From Hyphomonadaceae bacterium UBA7672 (GTDB taxonomy: Bacteria > Pseudomonadota > Alphaproteobacteria > Caulobacterales > Hyphomonadaceae): 64,000 nt of DNA. Each line of letters opens with the position of its first letter. Within the stretch, counting starts at the first letter, position 1. The stretch spans positions 186,001 through 250,000 of the forward strand of contig DLHI01000022.1 in the NCBI GenBank assembly GCA_002483135.1, written 5' to 3'. The notes beneath the pieces are model-generated. The model saw only the letters and a list, made by a program, of their open reading frames with translations, made no database searches and was not told the DNA's origin. Positions 50,748-61,150 of this stretch are shown piece after piece. Both the position numbers and the translations under genes were made by a program.

Positions 50748-51293
50748 ATGAAACTGGCCAAGTTTCTGGCTGTGAGCATTCTGGTTACTGCCGGCGCAGG
50801 CGCGGCGCATGCACAGGCCGCTGCGTGCCAACCGCTGAAGTCGCTTATGGCCATGACGCATGCGCAGGTGAAGGCGCAACAAGGCGCGCGAACCACGAGC
50901 GACAAGGAGAGCATCACCTTCGTCTCGAAGACACAGCTGCCGGGCTTTGGTCAGTGCACGCTCCAGTCAGACATCGCGATCAACGATCTGATCGACTACT
51001 GGGAACATCACCTGTCATGCTCGGCTGAAGCCGCGAGTTCCGAGGCGGCGACCCAAGCCGTCGAAGCGCTGTGGGGCTGCACCAAGGACAGCTATTCAGA
51101 GCGCCAACCCGCTGAAGCGTGGATGGGCGGCCGCTATCGCACCATCGGTTTCGACGCCGAGACGCCGACGGCCGGCCGCGCATCCGGCCTCGTATCGTTC
51201 GGCGATACCGATTACGCCCGCGTGAATGTCGAGAAGGCGTATGAAGACAGCGAAGAGTATTCGCTGCATCTCTACTGGCTTTTCACCGAGTAG
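50748..51293 (+). CDS. Exported hypothetical protein with cysteine pairs
   Basis: 181 residues from the ATG at 50748, with GGGAGGA upstream. Signal peptide K-L-A-K-F-L-A-V-S-I-L-V-T-A-G-A-G-A-A-H-A. Four cysteines in the mature chain (A-C-Q-P, G-Q-C-T, L-S-C-S, G-C-T-K) allow two disulfides. Soluble, periplasmic. Not recognised. Transcription likely ends at the hairpin 51321-51350. Confidence 0.7.
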   Translation: MKLAKFLAVSILVTAGAGAAHAQAAACQPLKSLMAMTHAQVKAQQGARTTSDKESITFVSKTQLPGFGQCTLQSDIAINDLIDYWEHHLSCSAEAASSEAATQAVEALWGCTKDSYSERQPAEAWMGGRYRTIGFDAETPTAGRASGLVSFGDTDYARVNVEKAYEDSEEYSLHLYWLFTE

Positions 51294-51320
51294 ATTGGGG
51301 ACCACGCGAGCGCAAAATGG

Positions 51321-51350
51321 AAAGGGCGGAACGTGATCGTTCCGCCCTTT
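51321..51350. terminator. Bidirectional rho-independent terminator
   Basis: AAAGGGCGGAACG (51321-51333) and CGTTCCGCCCTTT (51338-51350) form a perfect 13-bp stem with a 4-nt loop TGAT. T-runs on both strands serve the two convergent genes on either side. Confidence 0.88.
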
Positions 51351-51373
51351 GATCTTGTGGATCCGTGTTGGCG

Positions 51374-51865
51374 CTATTTTGCGCGGCGGACTTCGACGAG
51401 GAACCTGTCGGCCTGCGTCGTGCCCATCGAGGACTCGGCGTAGACTCCAAGGCCGCGCTGAGGGATGTCGATCCGCTTCCACGCCGAGATCGGCTCGTTG
51501 CTGGCGCCCGAGGGGGCGATGAAGTGCGTGCGCGCTTCCACCGCGATGGGCTCGTTCGTGCAATTCACGAAGCGGGCCTGGACTTGCAGCGTCTGCGTCG
51601 CCGACCGGCCAGCGCCCGCTGACTGGACCATCACATGCGGGATCAGCGTCGGATCGAGGATCTGGATCTGGTCGAGCGGGATCGGGGTGAACGAGCCGGG
51701 GATCTGCGCGTTGAGAACGCCGTTGGCGGGCACGGAGCCGTTGCCAAGCGCGCTGGCGTTGCAGGACGTGGTGCGCATCCCCGTCTGCGGGGCAGTGCCG
51801 CAGGCCGAGGCGAGCGAGAGGCCAAGCGCGGCGGATACAAGAACGGCAGCCTTGAGTGCAGCCAT
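51374..51865 (-). CDS. YcfL-like lipoprotein
   Basis: 163 residues from the ATG at 51865. Lipobox L-A-S-A-C (Cys22). The mature chain contains L-Q-V-Q-A-R-F-V-N-C-T-N-E-P-I near residue 100 and a beta-rich C-terminus, as in YcfL/DUF1425. It sits directly after the COG3014-type gene (5 bp) and the LpoB-like gene, the arrangement known for the LpoB-COG3014-YcfL cassette. It likely assists in envelope peptidoglycan assembly; no role is shown by sequence. Confidence 0.75.
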   Translation of the reverse strand: MAALKAAVLVSAALGLSLASACGTAPQTGMRTTSCNASALGNGSVPANGVLNAQIPGSFTPIPLDQIQILDPTLIPHVMVQSAGAGRSATQTLQVQARFVNCTNEPIAVEARTHFIAPSGASNEPISAWKRIDIPQRGLGVYAESSMGTTQADRFLVEVRRAK

Positions 51866-51869
51866 GGTG

Positions 51870-53132
51870 CTATCTCCTGAGCAGGGAATTGGGGGGTGTC
51901 GCGGGAATGTCGTTGGCGTGGCGCGAACGGCCATAGGCCAGGGCGCAGCCGCCCTTTGGATCAATGCGGACGCGGGGCATCAGGCTGCCGAGCACGCCGC
52001 CGCCCTGATCCAGAAAAACGATCTCGGTCGGCAGGGCGCCTTCGGGCATGCTGATATAGTCGATGTGCGCGGGTAGGTTGTCCCAGTAACGCGTGTCGGC
52101 TTCGGGCTTTGCCGCTTCGGCCATGAACATTGATGCGATACCAACGACGGCGGCGACGCCCGCGACCGCGAGAGCAGTGTCCGATGTATCGTCGTAGGAT
52201 GAGTAGACCGCCACATCGAGCGCAGCGTCCGCGATCATCAGCGAGCCGGCGGCGACAGTTGTGGCTGTGTCCTTGAATTCAGCTTTGCCGGCGAGAATCT
52301 TGTCGACCTGGCGGCCGCCGCGCGTCGAGGCCTGCCAGTACAGGTCTTCGCCGAACGTCGCCTCATAGCCCCGGCCATTGGCGACGAAGATCGCCTTCTG
52401 CTCGGGCACAAGTTCCGGCTCGGTATAGACGAGGTATTCGCCGTACTCACCACCCCCAACCTTCAGCGGCGGCAGGCCCATGTCCGCGATGGCGAACACG
52501 CGGTCGCTGGGGCGTGGAATATAGATGCCAGGCCGGGCCTGCGTCGCGCGCTGGTAGAAGTCACGCGCCAGGACGGAGTTGCCTTCGCACTGCGAGGCCC
52601 AGCCCGAGAGGACGTCAAGGATGGCGAAGTCCGATTGATAGCGCTGGTCCTCGGCGAAAGCGTCCTGCAGTTGGCCGCCCTGGAAGACAGCACGCGCGTT
52701 GCCATAGTCGCCCTCGGCGAGAAACAACAGGCCCCGGTAGAGGAAGGCCATCGCACGTTCGTAGGACTCGCCCTTGAACTCCTTCGTCCGCTCCGGAAGG
52801 AAGGTCGAGCGCGCTTTCTCCGCCGTTGGATTGTCGGCGTAGATCGCCTCGATGTAGTTCAGCGCATCGTCGAACGAGGCGGCCGCCACATCATCTGCCC
52901 CTGCCTCGAAGGCTGCGAGACCCGCGCGCATCTGGTTGAGCACCCGATTGCGCTGGCCGCCTGTGAGCACCGAACTGTAGAGGTGATGCGTGGCCGGTGG
53001 CTTGTCGGCCAGCCACTCGGCCATCGCTTCGGGGGGCACGAACACTGTGTCGTCCTCCAGCGTGCCGCACGCGCCGAGAAGGAGCGCGGATGCGGCTATG
53101 CCGGCGAACCAGATATGGCGAGCAGGAAGCAT
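51870..53132 (-). CDS. COG3014-like lipoprotein with TPR-type helices
   Basis: 420 residues. Lipobox L-L-L-G-A-C (Cys22). Residues 60-210 are helical TPR-like repeats: A-G-L-A-A-F-E-A-G-A-D-D-V-A-A-A-S, A-M-A-F-L-Y-R-G-L-L-F-L-A-E-G-D-Y and N-S-V-L-A-R-D-F-Y-Q. The rest is beta-rich with a hydrophobic patch (about 315-345). Order, size and neighbours match COG3014. It lies between LpoB-like and YcfL-like genes. Confidence 0.82.
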   Translation of the reverse strand: MLPARHIWFAGIAASALLLGACGTLEDDTVFVPPEAMAEWLADKPPATHHLYSSVLTGGQRNRVLNQMRAGLAAFEAGADDVAAASFDDALNYIEAIYADNPTAEKARSTFLPERTKEFKGESYERAMAFLYRGLLFLAEGDYGNARAVFQGGQLQDAFAEDQRYQSDFAILDVLSGWASQCEGNSVLARDFYQRATQARPGIYIPRPSDRVFAIADMGLPPLKVGGGEYGEYLVYTEPELVPEQKAIFVANGRGYEATFGEDLYWQASTRGGRQVDKILAGKAEFKDTATTVAAGSLMIADAALDVAVYSSYDDTSDTALAVAGVAAVVGIASMFMAEAAKPEADTRYWDNLPAHIDYISMPEGALPTEIVFLDQGGGVLGSLMPRVRIDPKGGCALAYGRSRHANDIPATPPNSLLRR

Positions 53133-53156
53133 ATCCCCCGTCCCGTCTCGCAGTGA

Positions 53157-53786
53157 TCAGCGGTAGATGACGTCGTCCGCGCCGGCGCGAGCGAAATTAT
53201 AGAGGCCGGTCCACACGATCTCGCTGGTTTCCAGATCGATCATCTCGAAGATCACCTGGTTATAGCGCTGGATCAGACCTTGGCTGGTCTTGATCTGCTC
53301 GGAGGACGTGATGCGGCCGCGTAGGCGATAGTCGGCGCCGAGCTGCGCGCGCGTGGTGGGCAGCGTGCCCTGGTCGGTAACGCCATCGCGCTTCAGGTCG
53401 CGCTCACCGGCGACCATGTCCATCGACTCGCGCGAGACGAAGCGGATGCGGCCGTTGGCGGCGCGCTGCAGGTTCACGCGCAGGTTGTCGACGATGATGT
53501 TGGTGTTGATGCGCTGGGCGCTCTCGTTGCGGAAATACTCCGCATCCAGGATGACGCGCGGAGCAGGCTGGCGGCCCGCGATCATCGGGTTGGCCAGCAT
53601 GTCGCGGACCATCTGGTCGGCCATTGCGACGATGTCCTGGCCTTCGATGCCGACGCCCTGGACGGGGCCTTTCGTGCCGGGATCGAACTGGACTGTCTGG
53701 ACGCCCGACGGGTTGGGCCCGCTCGACGCGCAGGCGGACATGGACAGCGCGGCAAGGCCGGCGGCGAACACAAGTTTAAGCGACAT
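53157..53786 (-). CDS. lpoB: LpoB-like penicillin-binding protein activator lipoprotein
   Basis: 209 residues. Lipobox S-M-S-A-C (Cys18). The C-terminal domain matches LpoB: V-I-L-D-A-E-Y-F-R-N-E-S-A-Q-R-I-N-T, F-V-S-R-E, G-A-D-Y-R-L-R-G-R-I, and I-F-E-M-I-D-L-E-T-S-E-I-V-W-T. In E. coli LpoB activates PBP1b; here activation of a class A PBP is inference. It leads the three-gene lipoprotein cassette. Confidence 0.88.
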   Translation of the reverse strand: MSLKLVFAAGLAALSMSACASSGPNPSGVQTVQFDPGTKGPVQGVGIEGQDIVAMADQMVRDMLANPMIAGRQPAPRVILDAEYFRNESAQRINTNIIVDNLRVNLQRAANGRIRFVSRESMDMVAGERDLKRDGVTDQGTLPTTRAQLGADYRLRGRITSSEQIKTSQGLIQRYNQVIFEMIDLETSEIVWTGLYNFARAGADDVIYR

Positions 53787-53956
53787 GGACGGTCCCCTGA
53801 GAAGGGCGCAGTGGCCCTGACCAACTATTCCCTGCCCCGAGTTCCGCCATGGAACAACGCGCCGGTCAACGCCAGAAAGCCGTTGTTGCGACGGTATATT
53901 TGCTTTGCGCGGGCCCTGTATTCAGCGGGCATTCAGCTACCGAATGTTGAAGGCGA

Positions 53957-54571
53957 TCAGGCGGCCGGCGGGACCGTTGAAGCCAGGCTCTGGCGCTCCG
54001 AAATGTCCGTGAACCAGCCGGCGAGGGCAGGCGCCGACATCCGCCAGCCAAGATCGCCATGCCGCAGGTCGAGATAGCCCAGCGCGCACGCAAGCGCGAT
54101 GTCGCCAAGATCCGGCCCACGATCCGTAGATGGGCGTTGCGGAACGTGCGCATCGAAATGAGCGACCGTCCGTCTGATGGCGTTGATCCAGCGGCCGATC
54201 CATTCGCTCGATTGCTGCTCGGCGGGCCGCTTGCGCTCCATCGTCAGCGAGAAGGCGGCGTCCGTGATCCCGTCGGCCAGCGCCTCGCGCGTGAGGCAGT
54301 CGATGCGGGCCGCGCCATCGGCTGGGATCACACGGCGGCCATCAGAAAGGCCGTCAAGAAACTGGCAGATCACGGGGCTATCCACAATGCAGCGGCCATC
54401 GGGCAGCGCGAGCGCCGGCACCTTGGACAACGGGTTCACAGCCAGCAGTTCTGCTCCGCTGGCCATGGGCGAGCTCGCGACGATCTCCATCTGCGCAGCA
54501 ACGCCCTTCTCGATGGCAACCACCCGGCACTTCCGGGCATAGGGCGAGGTCGGGGAGTAGAAGAGTTTCAT
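53957..54571 (-). CDS. Glutathione S-transferase family protein
   Basis: 204 residues from the ATG at 54571. The thioredoxin-like N-domain has Y-S-P-T-S-P-Y-A-R-K-C-R near residue 4 and N-P-L-S-K-V-P-A-L-A-L near 46, with D-S-P-V-I-C-Q-F-L at the usual glutathione gamma-Glu contact. A helical C-domain follows. Divergent from prfC, with about 100 bp between starts. Confidence 0.92.
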   Translation of the reverse strand: MKLFYSPTSPYARKCRVVAIEKGVAAQMEIVASSPMASGAELLAVNPLSKVPALALPDGRCIVDSPVICQFLDGLSDGRRVIPADGAARIDCLTREALADGITDAAFSLTMERKRPAEQQSSEWIGRWINAIRRTVAHFDAHVPQRPSTDRGPDLGDIALACALGYLDLRHGDLGWRMSAPALAGWFTDISERQSLASTVPPAA

Positions 54572-54670
54572 GGCGTATTTCCCAGGATATTGGCTGAGAC
54601 TACAAGCCAAAAGAGCCTTCCGGCTAGCCGGTGTAGACCTTTCCGCCGCTCCCCTGTATGCCCCCGCCCC

Positions 54671-56269
<1,599 letters not shown>

Positions 56270-56299
56270 CGACCCGCTATTTGGTCGTGGGGATGGCCG

Positions 56300-57292
56300 C
56301 TATTGGACCTTTAGAGGCGCTGTCGCCAGAATGCGGCGCCCGCCGGGCGCTTCAAGAACGTAGCGGATTTCGAAGTCCCCGCTTTGGTCCGGCGCCTTGA
56401 GAGACCCGGACGGCCCGCTGCTCGTGTAGAAGTAGGACAGTTCGCCGGATGTTTTTGCGAACCCCTTCGGCACGAGATCGACATAGTCACCGTGACGGTT
56501 GGGGCCAGTCCATTTTATCGAAAGAGGCTCGCCCTTGCGCGCCGTCACTGGTGCGGTCAGGGCGGCTGGCGCCTCAGTCACGGTAAGCGGTGCGGTCGTC
56601 ATGACGCGGCGCTGAGGCTGCCCCTCCACGACGTAGCGGATGTCATACTCGCCGGGCGCTCCAGGAGCGGTAACCACCGAGGGGTTGCCCTCGGATGTAT
56701 AGGCGTAGCTGATCTCCCCCGACGTCGGCGTGAAGCCGCGCGGCACGATATCTACGTAGTCGCCCTTGTAGTTGGGGCCGGTCCATTTGATCGACAGGGG
56801 CTCTGCGCTCGTCGCGGAAGTTGGCGGCGTGTCGAGCGTCACCGTCAGCGGAGTCACGGTCAAGGGCGTCACCGCCTTCACCACACGCCCGCTGCTCAAC
56901 TCCGCGAGATAGCGGATGTCGTACTCGCCAGGCATCACGGGCGCATTCAAGGCGCCCACGATTTCGGCGTTCTTGATATAGACGTACGTGATTTCGCCCG
57001 TCGTCTGCGTATGGCCGCGCGGAACAATGTCGATGTAGTCCTGGGCGTTGCCAGGGCCGGTCCAGTCGATCTCGAATGCCGCGCCAGCAGTAACTTGCGG
57101 CGGCGCTGAAACAGTCGCCTCTCCGTCCTTGGGTTCGCCTTCGTTGAGGGTGTGAGGAACTCGCGCTGTCGCGGGCGCGGCGGGCGGCGGGGCTGATTCG
57201 TTGGCCGGCGGCGACGCGGCCTTCTGTTCGCATGCAGTGAAGGCAACCGCTGCCAATACGATCGCCAGAGTCAGTCCGCCGTGTAGTCTCAT
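56300..57292 (-). CDS. Lipoprotein with three Ig-like repeats
   Basis: 330 residues. Lipobox A-F-T-A-C (Cys21). After a Pro/Ala linker come three repeats of about 85-90 residues, at roughly 61-147, 153-238 and 243-330. Each has W-T-G-P, D-Y-(I/V)-D-(I/L)-V-P-(R/K)-G, (G-E-I or G-E-L)-x-Y, and a D-I-R-Y or E-I-R-Y end. These read as beta-sandwich (Ig-like) domains. The DNA is repetitive as well, pointing to internal duplication. An extracytoplasmic binding or structural role is inference. Confidence 0.8.
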   Translation of the reverse strand: MRLHGGLTLAIVLAAVAFTACEQKAASPPANESAPPPAAPATARVPHTLNEGEPKDGEATVSAPPQVTAGAAFEIDWTGPGNAQDYIDIVPRGHTQTTGEITYVYIKNAEIVGALNAPVMPGEYDIRYLAELSSGRVVKAVTPLTVTPLTVTLDTPPTSATSAEPLSIKWTGPNYKGDYVDIVPRGFTPTSGEISYAYTSEGNPSVVTAPGAPGEYDIRYVVEGQPQRRVMTTAPLTVTEAPAALTAPVTARKGEPLSIKWTGPNRHGDYVDLVPKGFAKTSGELSYFYTSSGPSGSLKAPDQSGDFEIRYVLEAPGGRRILATAPLKVQ

Positions 57293-57423
57293 AATCTCAG
57301 TCCCTTCAGTCGAAGGGCGTCTTTAAGCACGCTGCAGAGCACGCGGAAAGCGGGAGCTGCATCTGCGATATGTTTGCCGTCAGCGCTAGTGTGGCAACGG
57401 GGCTCAAATGAGCACGTTCAAAC

Positions 57424-58599
57424 TTAGGCCCCGAACTTCCGCTTCGCCCACCACGACGCGCCAATTGCGGCAACCAGAAACGCCACGCCGGCTGGGCCGA
57501 TGAAGCTTGGCACGCTTCGCGTGATCAGGTCCGCGCCAATGGCTGTGCCTGCGGCCTGGCCGAGATAGAGTACTGACGTGTTGAGCGCTACGGAGGCGGA
57601 GGCTAGTGCGGGCGCAACCGAAATCAGGCGAGCCTGCTGCATGGATACGCCGGCGCCGAAACCGAGGCCCCAGACGAACACGCTGGCGATTGCGAACTCA
57701 AGCGACGATGAGAATACCGACCAGCCGACAAGGCCGATAGCCATTGCGGACAGTGCGACGATGTGCGTTCGCGCCGCGCCGAGCTTGCCGACGGAGCGCG
57801 CGGCCATGATGGAGCCAAACAGACCGGCGCCGCCATATAGGGCCAGGGCCAGCGCTACGCCTGACGCGTCGGCAAGGCTCGCGCGGCGGAGTTCGGCGGC
57901 GAGATAGGGGAAGAGCGTGAATTGTCCGGCAACCTGAAGGCACGTCGCGGCCAGCAGGATCAGGATGGCAGGCCGTGTGACGACCTCGCTCCATGATCTC
58001 AGCGACATGCGTGCGGCGTAAAGTTTCGCCGGCAACACCAGATAGATCCCGACGGCGGCAAGCGCGGACCCGGCGGCTAGTCCACCATAGATCACGCGCC
58101 AGTTAAGCGCTTCGCCAAGAATGCTCATGAACGGGATGACGACGGCGCCCGCGACCGCCCATCCCATGAAGACGAGTGCGACAGCGCCTGCACGCTTGTT
58201 CTCGGGAACCAGCAGGGCTACGGTGCTGGCCGCCTGCGGCGTGAAGATGGCCGCGCCGCTGATCATCAGCAGGCGCGTGATCAACAGTGTCGCGTAGTCC
58301 GGCGCGAAGGCGGAGACAGCGTGGCCAACTGCGTACAGCGCCAGCGAGGCGCTAAGCAGAAAGCGGCGTCCGACCCGGTTGGTGAAAAAGCCGAAGGCAG
58401 GCGCGCCGATGCAGAGCACGACAGCGCCCCAGCCGATCAGCGCGCCGATGGCGACGGGCGTGACTTTGAGGTCCGCCGTCATCGCATTGATCATGGCGGC
58501 GGGCGCGAGAACGCCCGCGCCGATCATGATGTTGCCGAGGAACAGGAAGACCAGCGCGGCGCGTGAGTTCGCGGGAGCTTCGTCGGCAGACGCCAGCAT
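57424..58599 (-). CDS. MFS transporter, probable exporter
   Basis: 391 residues, 12 predicted helices. The start region has N-I-M-I-G-A-G-V-L-A-P-A-A-M-I-N, and the first cytoplasmic loop is G-F-F-T-N-R-V-G-R-R-F-L. This resembles the arabinose/drug efflux (DHA1) type. A terminal H+-coupled exporter is likely; the substrate is unknown. The gene is alone. Confidence 0.87.
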   Translation of the reverse strand: MLASADEAPANSRAALVFLFLGNIMIGAGVLAPAAMINAMTADLKVTPVAIGALIGWGAVVLCIGAPAFGFFTNRVGRRFLLSASLALYAVGHAVSAFAPDYATLLITRLLMISGAAIFTPQAASTVALLVPENKRAGAVALVFMGWAVAGAVVIPFMSILGEALNWRVIYGGLAAGSALAAVGIYLVLPAKLYAARMSLRSWSEVVTRPAILILLAATCLQVAGQFTLFPYLAAELRRASLADASGVALALALYGGAGLFGSIMAARSVGKLGAARTHIVALSAMAIGLVGWSVFSSSLEFAIASVFVWGLGFGAGVSMQQARLISVAPALASASVALNTSVLYLGQAAGTAIGADLITRSVPSFIGPAGVAFLVAAIGASWWAKRKFGA

Positions 58600-58745
58600 G
58601 GTGTTGGTATCCTGGCGGCCGGGGTAGCGGTCGGGTTCAGCGCCGACTTAGTATGCTCTCCATCATCTTGCTAGGCCACGCTCGCTGGGCTGAATGATCA
58701 GGCGAGCTAAACACGGGATCGCCCGCGCCTGGCCCGCCCTGCGGT

Positions 58746-59111
58746 TCATGACTTGCGCGCCAGCTGGAGTTCCAGCCGCTTGACCTCGCGCAGGACGCGG
58801 TTGGCCTGCATAGTCGGCCACAGCGTGCCGATCTTCAGGATTGCGCCGGTGATCATCAGAACGCTGCCGGAGAAGCCCCAGCGCAACGCCATTACGACAT
58901 CGGTTGTCTGGAAGAACTCCCACGCGCACCAGGCGCCAGCAAAGAACATCACAGCCTGCACGATCATCAGCAGGATGTTGATCCAGGCCGTCGACCCGGA
59001 CAGCAATCCGCCCACCTGACTGAAATACCCCGGCTCGCTGTTCAAGCGCGCAAGAAAGGCGCGGTCTTCCTCATTGAGGGTCTTTTCTATCATCCGGTCA
59101 AGTTCACTCAT
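58746..59111 (-). CDS. DUF6768-like membrane protein, candidate anti-sigma factor
   Basis: 121 residues. The N-terminus S-E-L-D-R-M-I-E-K-T-L-N-E-E-D-R is a charged cytoplasmic segment, two helices follow (about 43-62 and 77-98), and the C-terminus is a coiled segment (V-L-R-E-V-K-R-L-E-L-Q-L). It overlaps the sigma gene by 8 bp, the usual setting of an anti-sigma or sigma-coupled membrane protein. DUF6768 naming is by context and pattern. Confidence 0.75.
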   Translation of the reverse strand: MSELDRMIEKTLNEEDRAFLARLNSEPGYFSQVGGLLSGSTAWINILLMIVQAVMFFAGAWCAWEFFQTTDVVMALRWGFSGSVLMITGAILKIGTLWPTMQANRVLREVKRLELQLARKS

Positions 59112-59673
59112 CTGCAGTCTCCTTCAGATTCAATGTGCGGCGAAGTTTTTCGCGCGCGTGCATAAGGCGGCTCTTTACGGTACCCGAAGGCACGTCGAGC
59201 GCGACGGCGATCTCGGCCACGCTCAGGTCTTCAAGGTAGAAGAGAGCGATCGCGGCTCTCTGGTCGGGCGGCAGGCTGGCCATGGCGTGCGCCATGCGTC
59301 CGGCATCCGAAGCGCGCTCGCCGCCATCCGGCGTTGCGGTTGCGATGGGTTCGGCAGCGTAAGCTGCATCAAGTCGACGCCAACGCTGCTTGCCGCGCAC
59401 CCATCTGGCGCAGCGACGCGAGACGATGCGGAACGCCCACGCAGGAAAGGCCGTGGCATCGTCGAGCCGCGAGATGCCACGCACGATTTCGACCCACGCC
59501 TCCTGCACCACGTCGCGTGCCGCCTCGGCGTCTCCAGTCAAACGGCGGGCATGGCCGAGAAGGCGGGGCTGGATACGCTCTGCAAGCTGTCCAAGCGCGA
59601 TCTGGCTGCCGGCACGCGCGCTGGCGGCCAGGTATTCATCGAACAGCCTCTCCCTTGGGTCTGACGTCGCCAT
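59104..59673 (-). CDS. ECF-type RNA polymerase sigma factor
   Basis: 189 residues from the ATG at 59673. Region 2 shows A-R-R-L-T-G-D-A-E-A-A-R-D-V-V-Q-E-A-W-V and region 4 shows L-P-P-D-Q-R-A-A-I-A-L-F-Y-L-E-D-L-S-V-A then G-T-V-K-S-R-L-M-H-A-R-E-K-L. Regulated genes and signal are unknown. The following gene is the candidate membrane anti-sigma. Confidence 0.93.
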   Translation of the reverse strand: MATSDPRERLFDEYLAASARAGSQIALGQLAERIQPRLLGHARRLTGDAEAARDVVQEAWVEIVRGISRLDDATAFPAWAFRIVSRRCARWVRGKQRWRRLDAAYAAEPIATATPDGGERASDAGRMAHAMASLPPDQRAAIALFYLEDLSVAEIAVALDVPSGTVKSRLMHAREKLRRTLNLKETADE

Positions 59674-59816
59674 TTGCGCCCCTTCTGAACCAAGGTGCCC
59701 GGATGGGGTATTCCGGTTCAATCGGAAAACGCGATTTCCGGCATCAGGGTTTCTCGCGGCACTATCAGACTGGGTCGGGCTTGACGCGCACCGTATCACG
59801 CATCATCTAATGTTAC

Positions 59817-60263
59817 ATGACACGTGACCGACGCCTTTCCCAGGTTCTCCATGCGCTGCTCCACATGGCCGAGCAGGAACGGCCGATGACATCGGCTGAA
59901 CTCGCAAAATGCATGGACACCAATCCGGTGGTCGTTCGGCGTACGATGGCGGGGCTACGTGAGGCGGGCTTCGTCAGCTCCGAAAAGGGGCATGGCGGAG
60001 GCTGGGAGATCGCGTGCGATCTCCAGAAGGTGACGCTCAGGGATATCTACGACGCGCTGGGTTCGCCGTCGCTGCTGGCCATCGGCATCAATCTCGAAAA
60101 CCCGGAATGCCTCGTCGAGAAGGCGGTCAACCGGTCCCTGACGGGCGCGTTTGCGGATGCGGAGGCGTTGTTGGTGAAGCGTTTGGCCGGCGTCACGCTG
60201 GCAGCGCTTGCGGAGGAATTTCGCGCCACGGCCAGGCGCCACAGGACAAGGATGAGCAGATAA
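59817..60263 (+). CDS. Rrf2-family transcriptional regulator
   Basis: 148 residues. Winged helix with H-M-A-E-Q-E-R-P-M-T-S-A-E-L-A near residue 16, then V-V-R-R-T-M-A-G-L-R-E-A-G-F-V. IscR/NsrR-type [Fe-S] ligands need three cysteines in the region after the wing; only one (P-E-C-L) is there, so it is likely a non-iron-sulfur member. It is followed at once by the disulfide-reductase-like gene (TAATG), which it probably controls. Confidence 0.9.
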   Translation: MTRDRRLSQVLHALLHMAEQERPMTSAELAKCMDTNPVVVRRTMAGLREAGFVSSEKGHGGGWEIACDLQKVTLRDIYDALGSPSLLAIGINLENPECLVEKAVNRSLTGAFADAEALLVKRLAGVTLAALAEEFRATARRHRTRMSR

Positions 60264-61150
60264 TGTTTGATGCAGTTGTTGTTGGTGGAAGTTATGCCGG
60301 ACAGTCTGCAGCGCTGCAGCTTGCGCGCGCCCGGCGCAAGGTGCTGGTGGTTGACGGAGGCAAGCGGCGCAATCGCTTCGCGCATGAATCCCACGGCTTC
60401 CTGACGCAGGACGGCGTCGATCCGGCGGAGATCGCTGCGAGGGCGCGCGAGCAGTTGCTGAAGTACCCCAATTTGGAATGGCGCAATGGCGTTGCGGAGA
60501 ATGCCTCAGGCTCTGCTGACGCGTTCAGGCTCAGCGTGAACGGCGAAGCAATCGCGACGCGCCGCGTCGTTCTCGCGATGGGCGTAGCGGACGAACTGCC
60601 GCCCGTGCCGGGGCTGTCCGAACGCTGGGGCAAATCTGTGTTCCACTGCCCCTATTGCCATGGCTATGAGCTGAATCAGGGCCGGGTGGGCGTGCTCGGG
60701 GTTGTCCCGATGTCGCTGCATCATGCGTTGATGCTGCCCGACTGGGGCCAGACGACTTTCTTCCTCAACAATGCGTTCGAACCCGATGCCGCCCAGCTTG
60801 CGCAACTTGAAGCGCGCGGCGTGACACTGGAGCGGACGCCGGTTAAGCGCATCTCGGGTGAACGCGCTGACATGGAACTGGTCGATGGCCGCGTGATCGC
60901 GCTCGACGGCATGTTCACGGCAACGCGTACAAGCGTGTCGAGCCCGGTGGCCGCCGAGCTTGGCTGCGCATTCGAGGACGGGCCACTCGGCACGTTCATC
61001 AGCACGGACGGCATGAAGGCGACCAGCGTGCCGGGCGTGTTTGCATGCGGTGATGCTGCGCGGGCGGCGGGCACTGTGGCCTGGGCCGTGGGCGATGGCG
61101 CCATGGCGGGGGCCGCTACGCACCGGACCCTGATGTTCGGACTTGGCTGA
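60263..61150 (+). CDS. FAD-dependent disulfide reductase, thioredoxin-reductase-like
   Basis: 295 residues. FAD site V-V-G-G-S-Y-A-G-Q-S-A-A near residue 7; redox pair C129-P-Y-C132 in F-H-C-P-Y-C-H-G-Y-E-L; C-terminal G-D-A-A-R-A-A-G. The NADPH loop is degenerate, as in gliotoxin-type or bacillithiol-like reductases. It shares a 35-bp tail overlap with the convergent acyltransferase. The start overlaps the Rrf2 stop by 1 bp. Confidence 0.88.
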   Translation: MFDAVVVGGSYAGQSAALQLARARRKVLVVDGGKRRNRFAHESHGFLTQDGVDPAEIAARAREQLLKYPNLEWRNGVAENASGSADAFRLSVNGEAIATRRVVLAMGVADELPPVPGLSERWGKSVFHCPYCHGYELNQGRVGVLGVVPMSLHHALMLPDWGQTTFFLNNAFEPDAAQLAQLEARGVTLERTPVKRISGERADMELVDGRVIALDGMFTATRTSVSSPVAAELGCAFEDGPLGTFISTDGMKATSVPGVFACGDAARAAGTVAWAVGDGAMAGAATHRTLMFGLG

